DNA from: Dermanyssus gallinae
Lineage: Eukaryota; Arthropoda; Arachnida; Mesostigmata; Dermanyssidae
Assembly: GCA_003439945.1 (NCBI GenBank)
Contig: QVRM01006811.1
Location: forward strand, 598,001-662,000
DNA: 64,000 nt
Direction of reading: 5' to 3'
Part shown: positions 12,037-22,898 of the stretch, one piece after another
How positions within the stretch are numbered: position 1 is the stretch's first letter
Layout: every line of letters starts with the position of its first letter
Position numbers and translations under genes: made by a program
The notes under the pieces: generated by a model
What the model saw: only the letters and a program-made list of their open reading frames with translations
Database searches by the model: none
Told to the model about the DNA's origin: nothing

Positions 12037-12990
12037 GAAACTACATGCCCGCCATAAAGTGAATATTAAAAAGACATAGACACACCACAGCTGTTGAGTC
12101 CAAAAGTATCTTGATTAAGACTGTACTTCGCAAATGTACTCCAGCTGGTACTGAACTTCAACCGCATCCAACAGTGAGAGCTCGAATCACACCGGGTGGA
12201 TCTTCATCTCTAACATGTGTTCCCGTGACTTGCTGAGGAGCTCTACAATAATCTCCAAACACATGGCCAAATCCATCTCGTATCAGTAAAACGTCTTCGA
12301 TCACGTAGCGATCATCACAGGGACTACGTCGAAATTGCAGACGTTGACTATGACAATCTCATTCAAGGTGAGCTCTGGGAGGACGAAACCCGGCTTTCTT
12401 TCTTCCGCGGCCATCTGCGACCTGATATGGTGCTAGAAAGTTACCCAAAAGCTTGAGTTGCCTGCGGCCAAACTTTATATTCTGTACAGAGAACCACACC
12501 CGGCCACTGAGGTAAACATACTATACAGAATAAATTGAGATGTATCTACCTCATTGCTCGATTAATTGTAAGGCCTGGTGCTCTTGAAACTCTATATAGC
12601 TATATAAAAGGTATGAATATAGATGTAGTGATGATAACTGAAACATGGCTTACTGAACTATTGGTTTGTCCAGCGAAAATCAGCGGTGGGAGACTATTTC
12701 CTGTTTTTAAAAAGGATCGTGACTCACAGGGCGACAGAGTCTCAATCCTCATCCAAAGTGAGCTAGCTTGTTCTGAGGTTGACGTACCGCAACGTAACCC
12801 GAATTAGTGGCGTCTGATGCCATTTTTAATAACCGCACAGTGCGGCTTATAACAACGTATTTCTCGCCTACTGGCACACATGACACTTTAAAAACTAAAA
12901 TTGACATTTTAACACAAGCGCTATCATTAGTAATGGAATGTGACCATATAGTTTTTTTTACCGGGAACTTCAATCAGCCAAAAAAAATGT
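12037..12990 (+). pseudogene. LINE endonuclease N-terminal fragment, frameshifted
   Basis: The segment from about 12037 to 12530 is broken by stops. From 12535 the frame shows an apurinic/apyrimidinic endonuclease: LETLYSYIKGMNIDVVMITETWL has the catalytic Glu of the TETW block, followed by KKDRDSQGDRVSILI. A frameshift near 12800 moves the reading to VRLITTYFSPTG and then FFTGNFNQP. That last block is normally GDFN, so the catalytic Asp appears replaced by Asn. The fragment stops at about 12990, where it meets a different retroelement piece on the opposite strand. With the ORF1-like frame upstream this forms the 5' third of one LINE copy. Confidence 0.65.
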
Positions 12991-12995
12991 TGTCA

Positions 12996-13975
12996 GGTCA
13001 TGGTCATGCCATCAGGTCTCCTCCCATCGTCTCTAACATAACCGGGAGGCTCCAAAATGCATGGGTAGTCTGCCGACCGTAGCCCTCTGCTAAATGTTTT
13101 ATTCAAGGCTGAGTGGCGTGCGATTCTGCCTAAACTCTGCGGACAGAAAAGTCCATGGTGGCCTAGGGAGTCGACCTCGTCACCGCATCTGCACTGGTGT
13201 GGGGAGACTAGCTCTACTCCTAACCTCAACCCGACTAGTATTCCCATAGACTCATCGTCCAGAAGGGTACCCAGCTAAGGGCTCGGGAGGGCCATTTGCC
13301 AGTTTTGACCACGCGCGCGGAAGAGAAGGAGTCTCCGGTAGAGAGCCACAGGATGCAATGAAGTCATCCTGAGTCTGTTTAAGCGTGACCGGGAATTTAC
13401 AATTGCCCGGGGGTCCAGGATAGACTCAACGATACTAGTCGCCGAATGCAAGGAGGCTAAGTGTGCTGCGACTGGAAGAGAAACTGCTTTAGGCAAGCCC
13501 GTTATCGGTAAGAAGACCTGTACTAGGGAATCGTCTCGCAGCCGCAAGTTCAATATAGATTCAAACGCGAAGCCTATTTTCAAGTTAATTTTCTCCAACT
13601 GGGCCAAAAAGGCTGAACTGTTGATTCCCCTGAATAGGTAGTTCAGCCTCGACGCGGAGAGGCATGCACGCGGAAGGTGCAGCCCTCATTAAGCGCCCAG
13701 CTGGGAAAGACGATTAATTGATTGGGTTCAGCTCCAAACCGCTGCAAGTGGCGAAACTAAGTATTTTGCTTAAGTCTTCACAGACTAATGTTACCTCTAA
13801 TGACCCCGTCGTCCAAGTACCAAAGGTTGAGTGGACTTTCGAGTGAGTTAATCAAGTCTTTAACGGCAAGACGAAACAGGGGAGATCTCCCTGTTGAACC
13901 CCTACAGCCGAAGTAAGCAGTGCCGAGGGCAAGGCCAAGTGCGATGGATCACCGTAGACAAATTTTACTTGCATG
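12996..13975 (-). pseudogene. LINE reverse transcriptase fragment, YLDD type
   Basis: Read on the minus strand from about 13975, the sequence gives FVYGDPSHL, then GVQQGD (13884-13898), then the catalytic NLWYLDDG (13804-13821) after a frameshift. Further on come GLPKAVSLPVAAHLASL and a C-terminal Cys/His block CRCGDEVDSLGHHGLFC followed by ARHSALNK and RDDGRRPDGMT. These are consecutive landmarks of one LINE polymerase, but with at least two frameshifts and a missing segment of around 100 residues between the palm and thumb. The 3' end stops abruptly at the RPDG motif, unusual for LINEs, which normally lose their 5' end. The family appears the same as the open fragment at 1-648. Confidence 0.72.
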
Positions 13976-14329
13976 TATATATGTATGTATATATTAGACA
14001 TTTACTGCCACGCGACAGATGCCGCCTGGAAACGATGTATTTTAAATTTTGCAGATTTTAAATGGATTGACGACAAAATAATATGAACTATATATCCGGC
14101 AGCCCGCGACCGTCTAAATGGCTAAATGAAAATGTGATAACATTGGGAGACATTTAGTCGTTGGTCATTACATCGGCCGTGGAGCTGTTGCTGCTGGGCT
14201 GATGTCGTACGCCTGCATGATGAACGGCGACGACGCCAATACGACACGCCAGCTTGATTAGGTGGACGAGACGTGAGTCGAATTTGGCAAATTGCGCGAA
14301 GACAGTGCTCACGCATACATACATCGATC

Positions 14330-14333
<4 letters not shown>
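13976..14333. other. Non-coding spacer
   Basis: AT-rich sequence between the reverse-transcriptase fragment and a TA tract. Nothing is recognised. Confidence 0.5.
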
Positions 14334-14393
<60 letters not shown>

Positions 14394-14394
14394 C
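14334..14394. repeat. (TA)n microsatellite
   Basis: About 60 bases of TA with single C interruptions. Confidence 0.95.
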
Positions 14395-14633
14395 ACATCT
14401 TGATAACCCGAGGATTCGAAACGGCAACAACATCAACCCGGCAGTATGAGAAGAGTCCTACTCTCAATGGAAAGCAATAGCAATATTAATAGCATCTCCG
14501 TGCGGGGTGGGGGGGGAGAGGAGAACAGTGCTTTTATTTGGTCGGCTTCCTTCCCCTTAACCCCTTTGATCGTCTAGCCGTTTGCCTGACTCCGTAATAC
14601 AGTCCTCGTGGAAAAACGGCGCTGGAGGTTCTC

Positions 14634-14650
14634 GGGGGGGGGGGGGGGGG
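14634..14650. repeat. Poly(G) run, 17 bases
   Basis: An uninterrupted G homopolymer preceded by CTC and followed by AGCC. Confidence 0.9.
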
Positions 14651-17600
14651 AGCCGTTGACTTAATACGACCGCTTCTACTATAAGTACTATTAGTAGTGC
14701 TACTACTGTGCTGCTGGCGCGCTGCACGAACGCGACGACGTCGCGACTAAATGAGAAATGCCATCGTCCCTCTCTGGGCATTGGGCCAATGACGATGGGT
14801 TCCGCTGCTTGTTTCGTTGGCGCAACCACTACTCTATTGTTGCTGCTCCTATCGTTGAACGTGCCTAACTGGGCGCTGTTGTTGCTTCTGTCGTTGGTTA
14901 AGCTTTAATGCTATTGTCGTTATCGTTGTTGTTGTTGTTGCTGTCGTTGTTTTTGTTGCTGTCCGCATGACAGGAGCCACGGCACTGTGAAACCTCTCGC
15001 TGTACTGAATCTGCTACCACGTGGTCGACAAAACTGCGCTACACACCAGCCACAGCAACAAGCGCGTGCTTAACTGGGGGCTGTTGTTGCTCATGTCGTT
15101 GGTTAAGCTCTAATGCTATTGTCGTTTTTGTTGCTGCAAGAAAACGAAGTTATAGTGACGCCAACGACAAGCAAAAAACAACGGCTGTTGTTGTTGTTGG
15201 GAGTCGTTATAACACATGGGTATATGCAATAAGTAAAGAAGAGGAAAATCGTACAAAAGAGTAAGGTGACAGATTTTTCAAAAAACGATTTTTGTTTGTC
15301 GACAAAGCCTTCATGGAGCTCTGCACACCTAACCCAGCCATGTTGTCGTACACTAGTCATCCCTTCGAACGAAGTAGTATACTCGTATGTATCCAAAATG
15401 CGCGTACACGACGGCGATGACCCCTTCGTTAAATGTATATTGCTTTCCCAGACCAGAATGACAATAGAACATAAGATGTATATGTCAGCAAATTAAAATC
15501 TAACTTAGTGTCAAACTTATGCGGCCGTTTCCTTTGCAACTCTTCGTTTAAACATTTTAGGAGGCAGAGTGGTATGCTCCTTTGACTGCCTCACCCTTTG
15601 ATAAGTAGGCAATGGTAACATTGCCTTTATTAATTGAAAGAAATGGTGGGCCTTCCCAGCGGACAGAACAGTTTTGCCTTTATAGATACACAATCACCAG
15701 GTGCTGGCTACTGCTAAAACACTGCCTCCAGGCTTAGCAAACGCCTTCAGACGGCGTCCAAGATCCCCCCCGATTACCTTTTGGTTACATCTGCAGGACA
15801 CCTTAGTAGCACTCCTACCAAGACGGGTAGAACAGGTAATATGGAGTATGCAAGCGGTATGTGCTTGTTCTGCCTGACTTAGGGATTGATGTTGAATACA
15901 TCTATGCTGCGACGCGGATGAGCAAATTGAATGCGCTCTAAAAGAAGCAGTAATTAAAATGTATAAAATCTCGATGATGGCCTTCACTGCTTTCACCAGT
16001 TAAGGAAGGAACACCAAACAAACCGCCCAGAGACCCTGGGGTTCTTCTTTTATGATTTTTTCTTCTTTTTTTTGAGTTGGCTATATAAAATAATGTGATA
16101 ATTTATCAATCATTTACAGTACGTTTGCACACTCTGCAGTGCTCGCCTTAATAAAAAGAGTGGTACAAAGGTGTCACGTGAGGTTACAAATCAGCTGGCC
16201 GTGCCCTTGCTTGATGGCAGCCCCCCCATATATATATGGGCAGACAGAAATGGAAAAAATTAAAATCAAGAGACAAAGGGTTTTCACCGAAAAGCCTTCA
16301 TTCGGGTGGTGACGATGTGGCGATTTCTCACACGCTCGACCTGGAAGATAATATCAGCTCGAGGTCGGCGGCGCCACACAGTACGATACGGTAGCTGTCC
16401 CGGAAGTCAATAAGTGGGTTCGTGGTGGTCGGCTTTGCGCCTCTGGAAGGCCAAGGAAGAGAATGTGTGTTGTTATTATTGTTGTTGTCGTTGTTGCCGC
16501 GGCAGCGAAGAGTCTACGGAGGCAGTCAGACGCTCGTCGAAGCGAATGAACGCATTCGTCAGCCATGCACACGTGCGTTCATACGCAACGGCTGCCGATC
16601 GGCCTGGAGTCTCACGCTCACCGCGCCGTTTGCTGACTAAGGAAACCCTTGCGATTGCTGCAACTGCTACTGGTGTGCCTCTGCTACCGTAGTCGCTGTT
16701 TGCTGGGACTGCAAAAATAGATCGCCTCTGCTCCACCTTTCCCTTCTCAAGTTGTGGTTGTTGCTGTCGTTGTTGTTGCATTTGCTATTGTTGTCGCTCG
16801 CCGACGCGTCTATCTACGCTACAGCTGAGCTGAACTTAACCGAGAGCTGAGCCTTCGCAGCTTTTCCTCGAGATCGAGATAATAGAGCAACGAAAGTCAT
16901 CGCTCACGGCCGTCAAGTTCATGCTCGCGCAGAAAGAAGGGGAGAAAGAACAAGAACTAAAGAAGAGGAACGAACTAAGGCCACAGGCTATAAGTAGATA
17001 CGGTGGCGTCTTTCAAATCAACCGCAGAGCAGCAGCAACAGAAACAGCAGCGGTAGAAGCGGGATCAGCAGATAATCGTAGTTCTACTAGTGGTAGTTAT
17101 AATAGTAGCACAGTCATGGGAATGGTACTACTATAAGCACGTACATGTAGTTATTGCTGTTGTCGGCGTTGGTGTTGCTGTTCTAGTAAAAATACGCCCT
17201 CAATCTTCGAGTACTAGCAAACTGACTCCAACGACGCCAAAGCCACGGACCCTCGGCGTAAGCTACATCAGCAACGCAACACAACGCTGAAAAACGGCTC
17301 GAACTTCTTAAACGAATGCCACAAGCAGCCAGGCTGATACACAGGTCGACAGACAGACAGAGAGGCTGTTTGAGTTGTTTCTGCCCCTCGGCTTTCGAGT
17401 TTTGAGGGCCGCCGCTGGCAGAGAAACGACTCGACAGTCCAGCCAACCGCTGTTCACGGCTGTTCGGCACTAGAAAGACTGCCGCTACCACTGGAGCTAC
17501 TTACTACTACTATAACTATACTACAATGACTACATAACAGTCCTGTGCCGCTCAGCTGCCTACCGACACGATCATCGAGATAGCCAGCGATGGCGCGCGT

Positions 17601-18791
17601 AAGAATAGATCGAATTAAAATACGTCGACTCAGCTGATAGAGAAAGAAAAGGAGAGATAGAGAACGAAAGAGGGCCACGAGGGCAAAACGACTCAACGAC
17701 TCGACGAGACACGACCTCTCAAAGAAAGGTCATCCATCCCACACTGCAAGCAGTATCTATCTCTTCTCGACCTTTCATGTCCTCTTCTTCATCACCGCCC
17801 ATCACTGCCGTTTCGTCCTCTCACACATTTTTTTCATCCCACTACTCGTGCTGCTACATCATTTACCCTTGCTCAATCGCCCTCCGTTTCTTTCTACCTT
17901 TCACTTTTACATTCAGTGTAACGCTTCTCTCTCTAGGTGTCCTTCATTATTTCCCCGTTTCGCGTCCGCTTCTTCTCTCTCTCTCTTGCTGTCTCTCGAT
18001 CTCCCTCTCTTGCTTAGTTGGTCTCCTTCTGAACTACCACCTCCTTTATCCTGCCCCTGTTCCTGATTCGATCTTGTTCCTTTTTCTGAAGATTAAAATC
18101 CTACTCTTTAACCCTATTTCTTCCCTACGCCCGTGCTCTTCCTCCTGCCTTCACTCTCCCCCGCGACATCGTTCGCTTTTTCTTGTTTGACTTCTGTGCG
18201 TGTGTGGGTGTGTGTGTGGATTTTTTGGTTCCAGTGTACGCTTCTCTCTTCTTCAATCTTATCTCGATCATATCTGATTCGATTTTCTCTGTGCGCGGTT
18301 CGATCTGCTACTGAAACGCTATTGGCTTCGTCGGGCCGGCGGTGGGCGACGGCGCCCACGAGTCGCCCCAGGCTCCGGGTGCGTCGTCTGCTTAAGCCGA
18401 TGGGACAGACGACAACAACAACAGCAACAGCGACAACAGCAACAACAACAACATTGAACAACAACGACAACAGTAGCAGCAGCAGCAACAACAACAGCAA
18501 CAAGAACAACCGAGTAAAACGACGTGTCCATTCATTCATTAAACGGGCATCAGTGTTAACGACGGGTTTTTGTAGTAATCGTTGTTAACGTCACGGCCAC
18601 CGCCAGTTATCCGCATCGATCCTGTCTTCCTTCCTCCCTTCATTCCATAATCCTCCCTTTCTTGGCTATCTTTCTCTGTCTACGTCTCGATGTGCCTGAC
18701 CTCCGATAGGTCTCACTAATCTACATGTGTTCTTCTACATGCGATTTTAGCGAAGCAATAACACAACCGAGGTTGTGCTGTTAGATAGGCA

Positions 18792-18818
18792 GGCGGGCAC
18801 CCTGCCTGGGTGCCCGCC
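18792..18818. repeat. Perfect GC-rich 11-bp hairpin
   Basis: GGCGGGCACCC, loop TGCCT, then GGGTGCCCGCC, an exact inverted copy. Predicted to be very stable because 10 of 11 pairs are GC. Confidence 0.85.
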
Positions 18819-19710
18819 ACTCTCGTTCAACCAATACCCTGCAGTAGCAGTAGCAGAAATAGCCATAGTTGAGGCAATAGCAGATGAACAGGAAAAAGGG
18901 AAACAGGACATAAATATGTAGGCAAACGTACACTCCTTCTCTTCTTAATTTCCCTTGTTGTCTTCTTCCTCTTCTTTCCTATTCTCTTTGCACTATTTTG
19001 TCGTGCCCTCTGCCTGGCTTTGCTTTTGCTGCAATCGCAGCATTCCAGCAGCTGCCTGCCTGCCACATCAGAGACCAACTTTCCAACACATCGCCTGTTG
19101 CAGAGTGCAAGGAGAAGTCGTCCTATGTGAGAGAAGTTGCGAAAATCAAGCCCAATTGTACAAGTGGCAATAGCACAACAGCGGCCGCGTTTCTAGACAG
19201 AATGTTCTCGTCGAAGATACATGTGCGATGTGTGGTTGCTGAGCGTCTATTATATGTGCTCTCGCATAGCGTGTTTATCGTTTGGAAAAAGCTAACTGGT
19301 TTTGCTTTTCCCTCCATATGCTGCTACCAGTAATAGCGTTTGAGCAACAGCCGCAGCGACGTAGTTAATTGGTATATTCGACACTGCACCACCACCAGCA
19401 GCAACATAACAATCGTCCTTATTGTTTTTTGCTGTTTGCTTTCAAATGAACAAGTAATACAAACGGGAATATTTTTCGAAACCACGCAGAAAGCATACGG
19501 AGCAGGCGAAATAACCAAACTGCGCTTGGAGGTAGCGTCCGTTTCGCACGTGTGTGCTTTTCATAACATATTTTTAGATTATAATTTAGTATTGTTACTA
19601 CAAATAATAATAATACTTTGCTGTTCATTGGCTGTGCGAATCAACACTAGCGGTTGCATCTCGCATCAATATTTCGAATAGACGATGTTGGAAGTTCGCC
19701 TTCCACGCAG

Positions 19711-19728
19711 GGCCCGATCGATCGGGCC
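19711..19728. repeat. 18-bp GC-rich palindrome
   Basis: GGCCCGATCGATCGGGCC is perfectly self-complementary with no loop. It contains a central GATCGATC core. Confidence 0.85.
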
Positions 19729-19924
19729 GCTGTTCACAGCGTACGGAAGAAGGATGCATTTGCACAACAACAACACGGCTCTTTCGCGAAACGCACGCAA
19801 CCCGTAAGTTCCGTGCTGCATCCACCTGCGTTGTCATTCAACGCCTACCTAGACGTTCTTACCGGGCGAGAGGTGTGCACGCGTCTCACGCGAAGTTACA
19901 TTAAAAGCAAAGTTTCAGCGGATG

Positions 19925-19926
<2 letters not shown>

Positions 19927-19981
<55 letters not shown>
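19927..19981. repeat. (TA)n microsatellite
   Basis: About 55 bases of TA. Confidence 0.95.
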
Positions 19982-19989
<8 letters not shown>

Positions 19990-20476
19990 CATGCATACAT
20001 ATTTGGAGCAGCACCCTCATTGCAAGATCAAACTGCTCAGTGCCCCGCTGCAGGGTCAAGCCGAGGGAGTCATACATACTAATAGAGCGCCGATAGAACG
20101 AACAGCTACTTTCACAAGCGCTACCAGCGCGTACCGCCTTCGGCGTAGATTTCCGTACGAAAGTCGTGCTTTCTATGCGACCAATCAGTGTGCCAGCTTG
20201 TATGCGTTAGCACGTGCATTAAGGACAAGGTTTCCACTTTTCCTAACGACGCAGTGATTCCTGTGTGCAGAAGGTCCCTCGAAGCGAATGTTCGCACTCA
20301 GAATCCTGGAACGGTACCTAGTATAATGCATAAAAATCTAATACAAACAGTGCCCTCGTAGATCTCGTACTCACTCATTTTTAGGCTAAGTACGTATGCC
20401 GTAATGTATGTACTACAAAGCGTGGAGATCGACGTATCTTAGAGAGATTTTTGCACCAGTATGCCAATTGTCGTAT

Positions 20477-20522
<46 letters not shown>

Positions 20523-20678
20523 CGACCGCAGCTTAAGGAAACCGGGGTCAACCCAAGAAGTACTATTGCGAATAAAAACTGGCTTCATCTATACGTGACC
20601 GTATTAGGAAACAATGATATATTGCGTTTGCCGCCGCGTAAACACGAAATTCTAGAAATTTATTAGCGTTTGTTATAT
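19982..20678. other. Non-coding flank with (TA)n at 20480-20518
   Basis: Holds a 39-base TA run and otherwise nothing recognisable. It is the 3'-side flank of the minus-strand gypsy element. Confidence 0.55.
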
Positions 20679-21198
20679 TGTAGTGCCGCCGGTCGCGGCG
20701 GCACTTGTCAGGGTAGGTGAACCATAAGACGGATGCGGTAGGTATCGATGCTGGTTCCTTAGTGGCAGGCCACCAAGGTCAGCGGCTTTATTTGGTGCGG
20801 CATTGTACATAACTATCTATTACATTCAAGTTCTCACTAGTACGCTCCATTTCCGAGCCGCCTCGTCTGTCGCGTCGTTTGCTATACGGGTGCCCTATAG
20901 GAGTGTAACCTACGTCGCCGAGGCTGACGCGTGTTGTTCGTGGAGCGTCTATTCGCAGCCACTCTCGCTGCCGTGAAGCGGCGCAGGCAGCGGCGGCAGC
21001 GAGGTCAGCTCTCCACCGGGCGTGGAGGTCGCGCCCTCTGGCGGTCAGTGCGCCATTCGATTGTTTGCCTTTGGAGAAGGCGGATCTCTCTGTTGGCGGG
21101 AACAGCTGGCTGGAGAATTGGTGTGGTGTTGTGTACTGTTGGATGTGTGGTGATTCTAATTGTGTGGATGTGAATAGGTGTGACCTGTGTATACTACA
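20679..21198 (-). repeat. 3' LTR of the gypsy element (520 bp)
   Basis: On the plus strand it starts TGTAGTGCCGCC and ends ACTACA. The termini TGTAGT and ACTACA are exact inverted repeats, in accord with the TG...CA rule. It is preceded (minus-strand sense) directly by a polypurine tract. A GC-rich stem (GCCGCCG with CGGCGGC, at about 20686-20703) lies at its downstream end. About 240 bp are nearly identical to the other LTR. Confidence 0.88.
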
Positions 21199-21212
21199 CT
21201 TCCTCCCCTCAC
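21199..21212 (-). promoter_or_regulatory. Polypurine tract (plus-strand DNA primer)
   Basis: Minus-strand GTGAGGGGAGGAAG ends exactly at the first base of the 3' LTR, which is where the polypurine primer for plus-strand synthesis lies in LTR retrotransposons. Confidence 0.8.
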
Positions 21213-21680
21213 GAAAAGACTCGTCCCGAGTCTGGCAACGTAGAGTGTTTAGCTTATTGGATCTCCACGCGGCGAGGCGGGCTGTTTCCTTCGGCTGAGC
21301 GCGCAAGTTATACCGACTTGAAGTTCGCTGTGGTTGTGGATGATCGGTGGGCTGTTGGTCCGCCGCCGGAGATCGCTGATCTTTACTAGTGGGGTGGTTG
21401 GTTGGGTTCATGAGTTCCTCGTCGGTTCGGGGCACGAAAGGTTTGAGACGCGAGACGTGTATGATTTGTCTTTTCCTCCGGGTCCTTGGCATCTTTGCGT
21501 TCGGCGCGGGTTCGATCTCGAAGTTTGTCGGTCCGGTCTTCCGTATGATCGTGTACGGCCCGAAGTATCGTTTTTGTAGCTTATCCGAGAGGCCTACCGT
21601 GCGTACCGGGATGTGTAGCAGCACCTGTTCTCCGGGCTCGAAGTCGATGGTTTTGCGGTATCGGTCGGCCCGTTCTTTCC
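21213..21680 (-). pseudogene. Gypsy pol, integrase C-terminal end only
   Basis: The minus-strand frame reads EPGEQVLLHIPVR, then LSDKLQKRYFGPY, then RQIIHVSRLKPFVPR. These are the hallmarks of the integrase C-terminal domain of Ty3/gypsy elements (the chromodomain-like GPF/Y module in its FGPY form). A Pro/Asp/Gln-rich tail with RYNLRAQPKE follows and reads across the polypurine tract into the LTR. Everything upstream (protease to integrase core) is missing: the frame joins gag sequence near 21680. Confidence 0.82.
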
Positions 21681-21997
21681 AGCTGCTCTGCTGTGTCGAA
21701 CCACGCCGCGGCTATGTCTTGTAGCGCGAACCGCACGCCTGCGAGTTTACGATCATCGCTGTAGCCGTTGAACGTTGCCGTAGCCTCGAAGTCGCGGAGC
21801 CATTGGGCGGCCCTCGAAGACGACGTCCTCCCCGTGAACTTCGGGGGGTCCTGGGGGACCTGCACGACGACGGAGTTGAGCGCCATCTCTGGAGTCTCGT
21901 GGCCGGACGTTACGCTCTCGAAGGAGTCGTCCGAGGTGACCGCGACGTTGAGGATCGGGGCGGTGTTGTACGTCCGACCGGAGCGAGTCGTACTCAT
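21680..21997 (-). pseudogene. Gypsy gag, N-terminal part only
   Basis: Starting at the Met at 21997, about 105 residues precede the deletion junction. The block PPKFTGRTSSSRAAQWLRDF followed by ATFNGYSDDRKLAGVRFAL and AAAWF matches the retrotransposon gag domain pattern (F-x-G ... W-L-x-x-F/Y-E ... A-x-x-W-F). It then fuses near AEQLERTG to integrase sequence in another frame. No zinc knuckle remains. The fused product would not act as a complete capsid protein. Confidence 0.75.
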
Positions 21998-22078
21998 GCG
22001 TGGTCTGACCGCAGTGACGAGTTTCGGTCGGGAGCGTGACCGTGAGCTGTCGTAGCTCTACTCGTCGGCGGCTCCTTA

Positions 22079-22405
22079 GGGAGCTGGTTACAGCGTCCAC
22101 CCGGCACTCGTCTTGTAGTGGGGGCTCGGTTCCTCGGGGAGCTGGTCGCAGCGTTCACCCGGTACTCGCCTTGTAGTGGGGGCTCGGTTCATCGGGGAGC
22201 TGGTCGCAGCGTCCACCCGGTACTCGCCTTGTAGTGGGGGCTTGGTTCTTCGGGGAGCTGGTCGCAGCGTCCACCCGGTACTTGCCTTGTAGTGGGGGCT
22301 CGGTTCTTCGGGGAGCTGGTCGCAGCGTCCACCCGGTACTTGCCTTGTAGGGGGGCTCGGTTCCTCGGGGAGCTGGTCGCAGCGTCCACCCGGTACTACT
22401 CGCTC
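22079..22405. repeat. 58-bp tandem repeat, about six units, in the gypsy leader
   Basis: The marker GAGCTGG recurs at 22081, 22139, 22197, 22255, 22313 and 22370, giving periods of 58, 58, 58, 58 and 57 bases. Units include CGCAGCGTCCACCCGGTACT and TTGTAGTGGGGGCTCGG. The array lies between the primer-binding site and gag, where packaging or dimerisation signals are usual. A period of 58 is not a multiple of three, so it is probably untranslated. Confidence 0.92.
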
Positions 22406-22427
22406 AGTGAGAGGTCTGGATCGTCCC

Positions 22428-22439
22428 GCATCTCCACCA
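22428..22439 (-). promoter_or_regulatory. Primer-binding site, resembles tRNA-Ala 3' end
   Basis: On the minus strand, three bases (GAG) after the 5' LTR end, TGGTGGAGATGC is complementary to the acceptor end of a typical eukaryotic tRNA-Ala (GCATCTCCA plus CCA). It continues as GGGACGATCC, close to but with gaps against the expected continuation of that tRNA. The tRNA sequence is from general knowledge, not from this window. Confidence 0.6.
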
Positions 22440-22442
22440 CTC

Positions 22443-22898
22443 TGTAGTGCCGCCGGTCGCGGCGGCACTTGTCAAGTGAAGGTGAACCATAAGACGGATG
22501 CGGTAGGTATCGATGCTGGTTCCTTAGTGGCAGGCCACCAAGGTCAGCGGCTTTATTTGGTGCGGCATTGTACATAACTATCTATTACATTCAAGTTCTC
22601 ACTAGTACGCTCCATTTCCGAGCCGCCTCGTCTGTCGCGTCGTTTGCTATACGGGTGCCCTATAGGAGTGTAACCTACGTCGCCGAGGCTGACGCGTGTT
22701 GTTCGTGAGGTCTTTCGCAGCACTCTCGTTGAAGGGCGCGAGCGCGGCCACCTAACGGCGGGAGTCGCGCCCTCTGCGGTCATGCGCATTCGATGTTTGC
22801 CTTGAAAGGCGGTCCTCGTTGGCGAGCTGGCTGGAATGGTGTGGGTTGTGACTGGGATGTGGGTATTCTAATTGGGGATGGAAAGTTGACCTTGCACA
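22443..22898 (-). repeat. 5' LTR of the gypsy element, eroded
   Basis: Nearly identical to the 3' LTR from its start to about 22709. Beyond that the two remain alignable but this copy lacks dozens of single bases and doublets, making it about 64 bp shorter. Its terminal ACTACA is not recognisable, so the end near 22898 is approximate. Confidence 0.8.

Larger units (their letters stand above)
14395..19926. other. Large non-coding stretch with triplet repeats and hairpins
   Basis: I could not recognise any protein domain on either strand. Contents include a poly(G) run at 14634-14650, TTG triplets at 14835-14960 and 15187-15201, and CAG/CAA/TTG triplets at 16480-16500, 16745-16795, 17025-17050 and 18410-18510. 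A pyrimidine-rich plus strand spans about 17740-18260, and hairpins are listed separately. The frame at 15694-15996 (minus) has scattered Cys and His but no match I can name. Alternating purine and pyrimidine blocks with CAN repeats resemble 5'-untranslated or intronic DNA of arthropod regulatory genes; this is conjecture. Confidence 0.45.
20679..22898 (-). mobile_element. Internally deleted Ty3/gypsy-type LTR retrotransposon
   Basis: On the minus strand the order is 5' LTR (22443-22898), primer-binding site (22428-22439), leader with 58-bp tandem repeats, gag N-terminus (start 21997), an abrupt switch near 21680 to the integrase C-terminus of pol, polypurine tract (21199-21212), then 3' LTR (20679-21198). 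Protease, reverse transcriptase, RNase H and most of integrase are absent, so the copy is non-autonomous. Start and end of the coding region are kept together with all cis signals, the configuration expected of a copy that could still be moved by enzymes from an intact relative. A target-site duplication is not clear: TATAT on one side and TATTA on the other are only similar. Confidence 0.85.

Noticed and set aside
20788..21624. 278-codon minus-strand frame taken as one protein
   Set aside because: Only its first part is integrase-derived. The rest reads through the polypurine tract and the LTR and is not a natural protein end.
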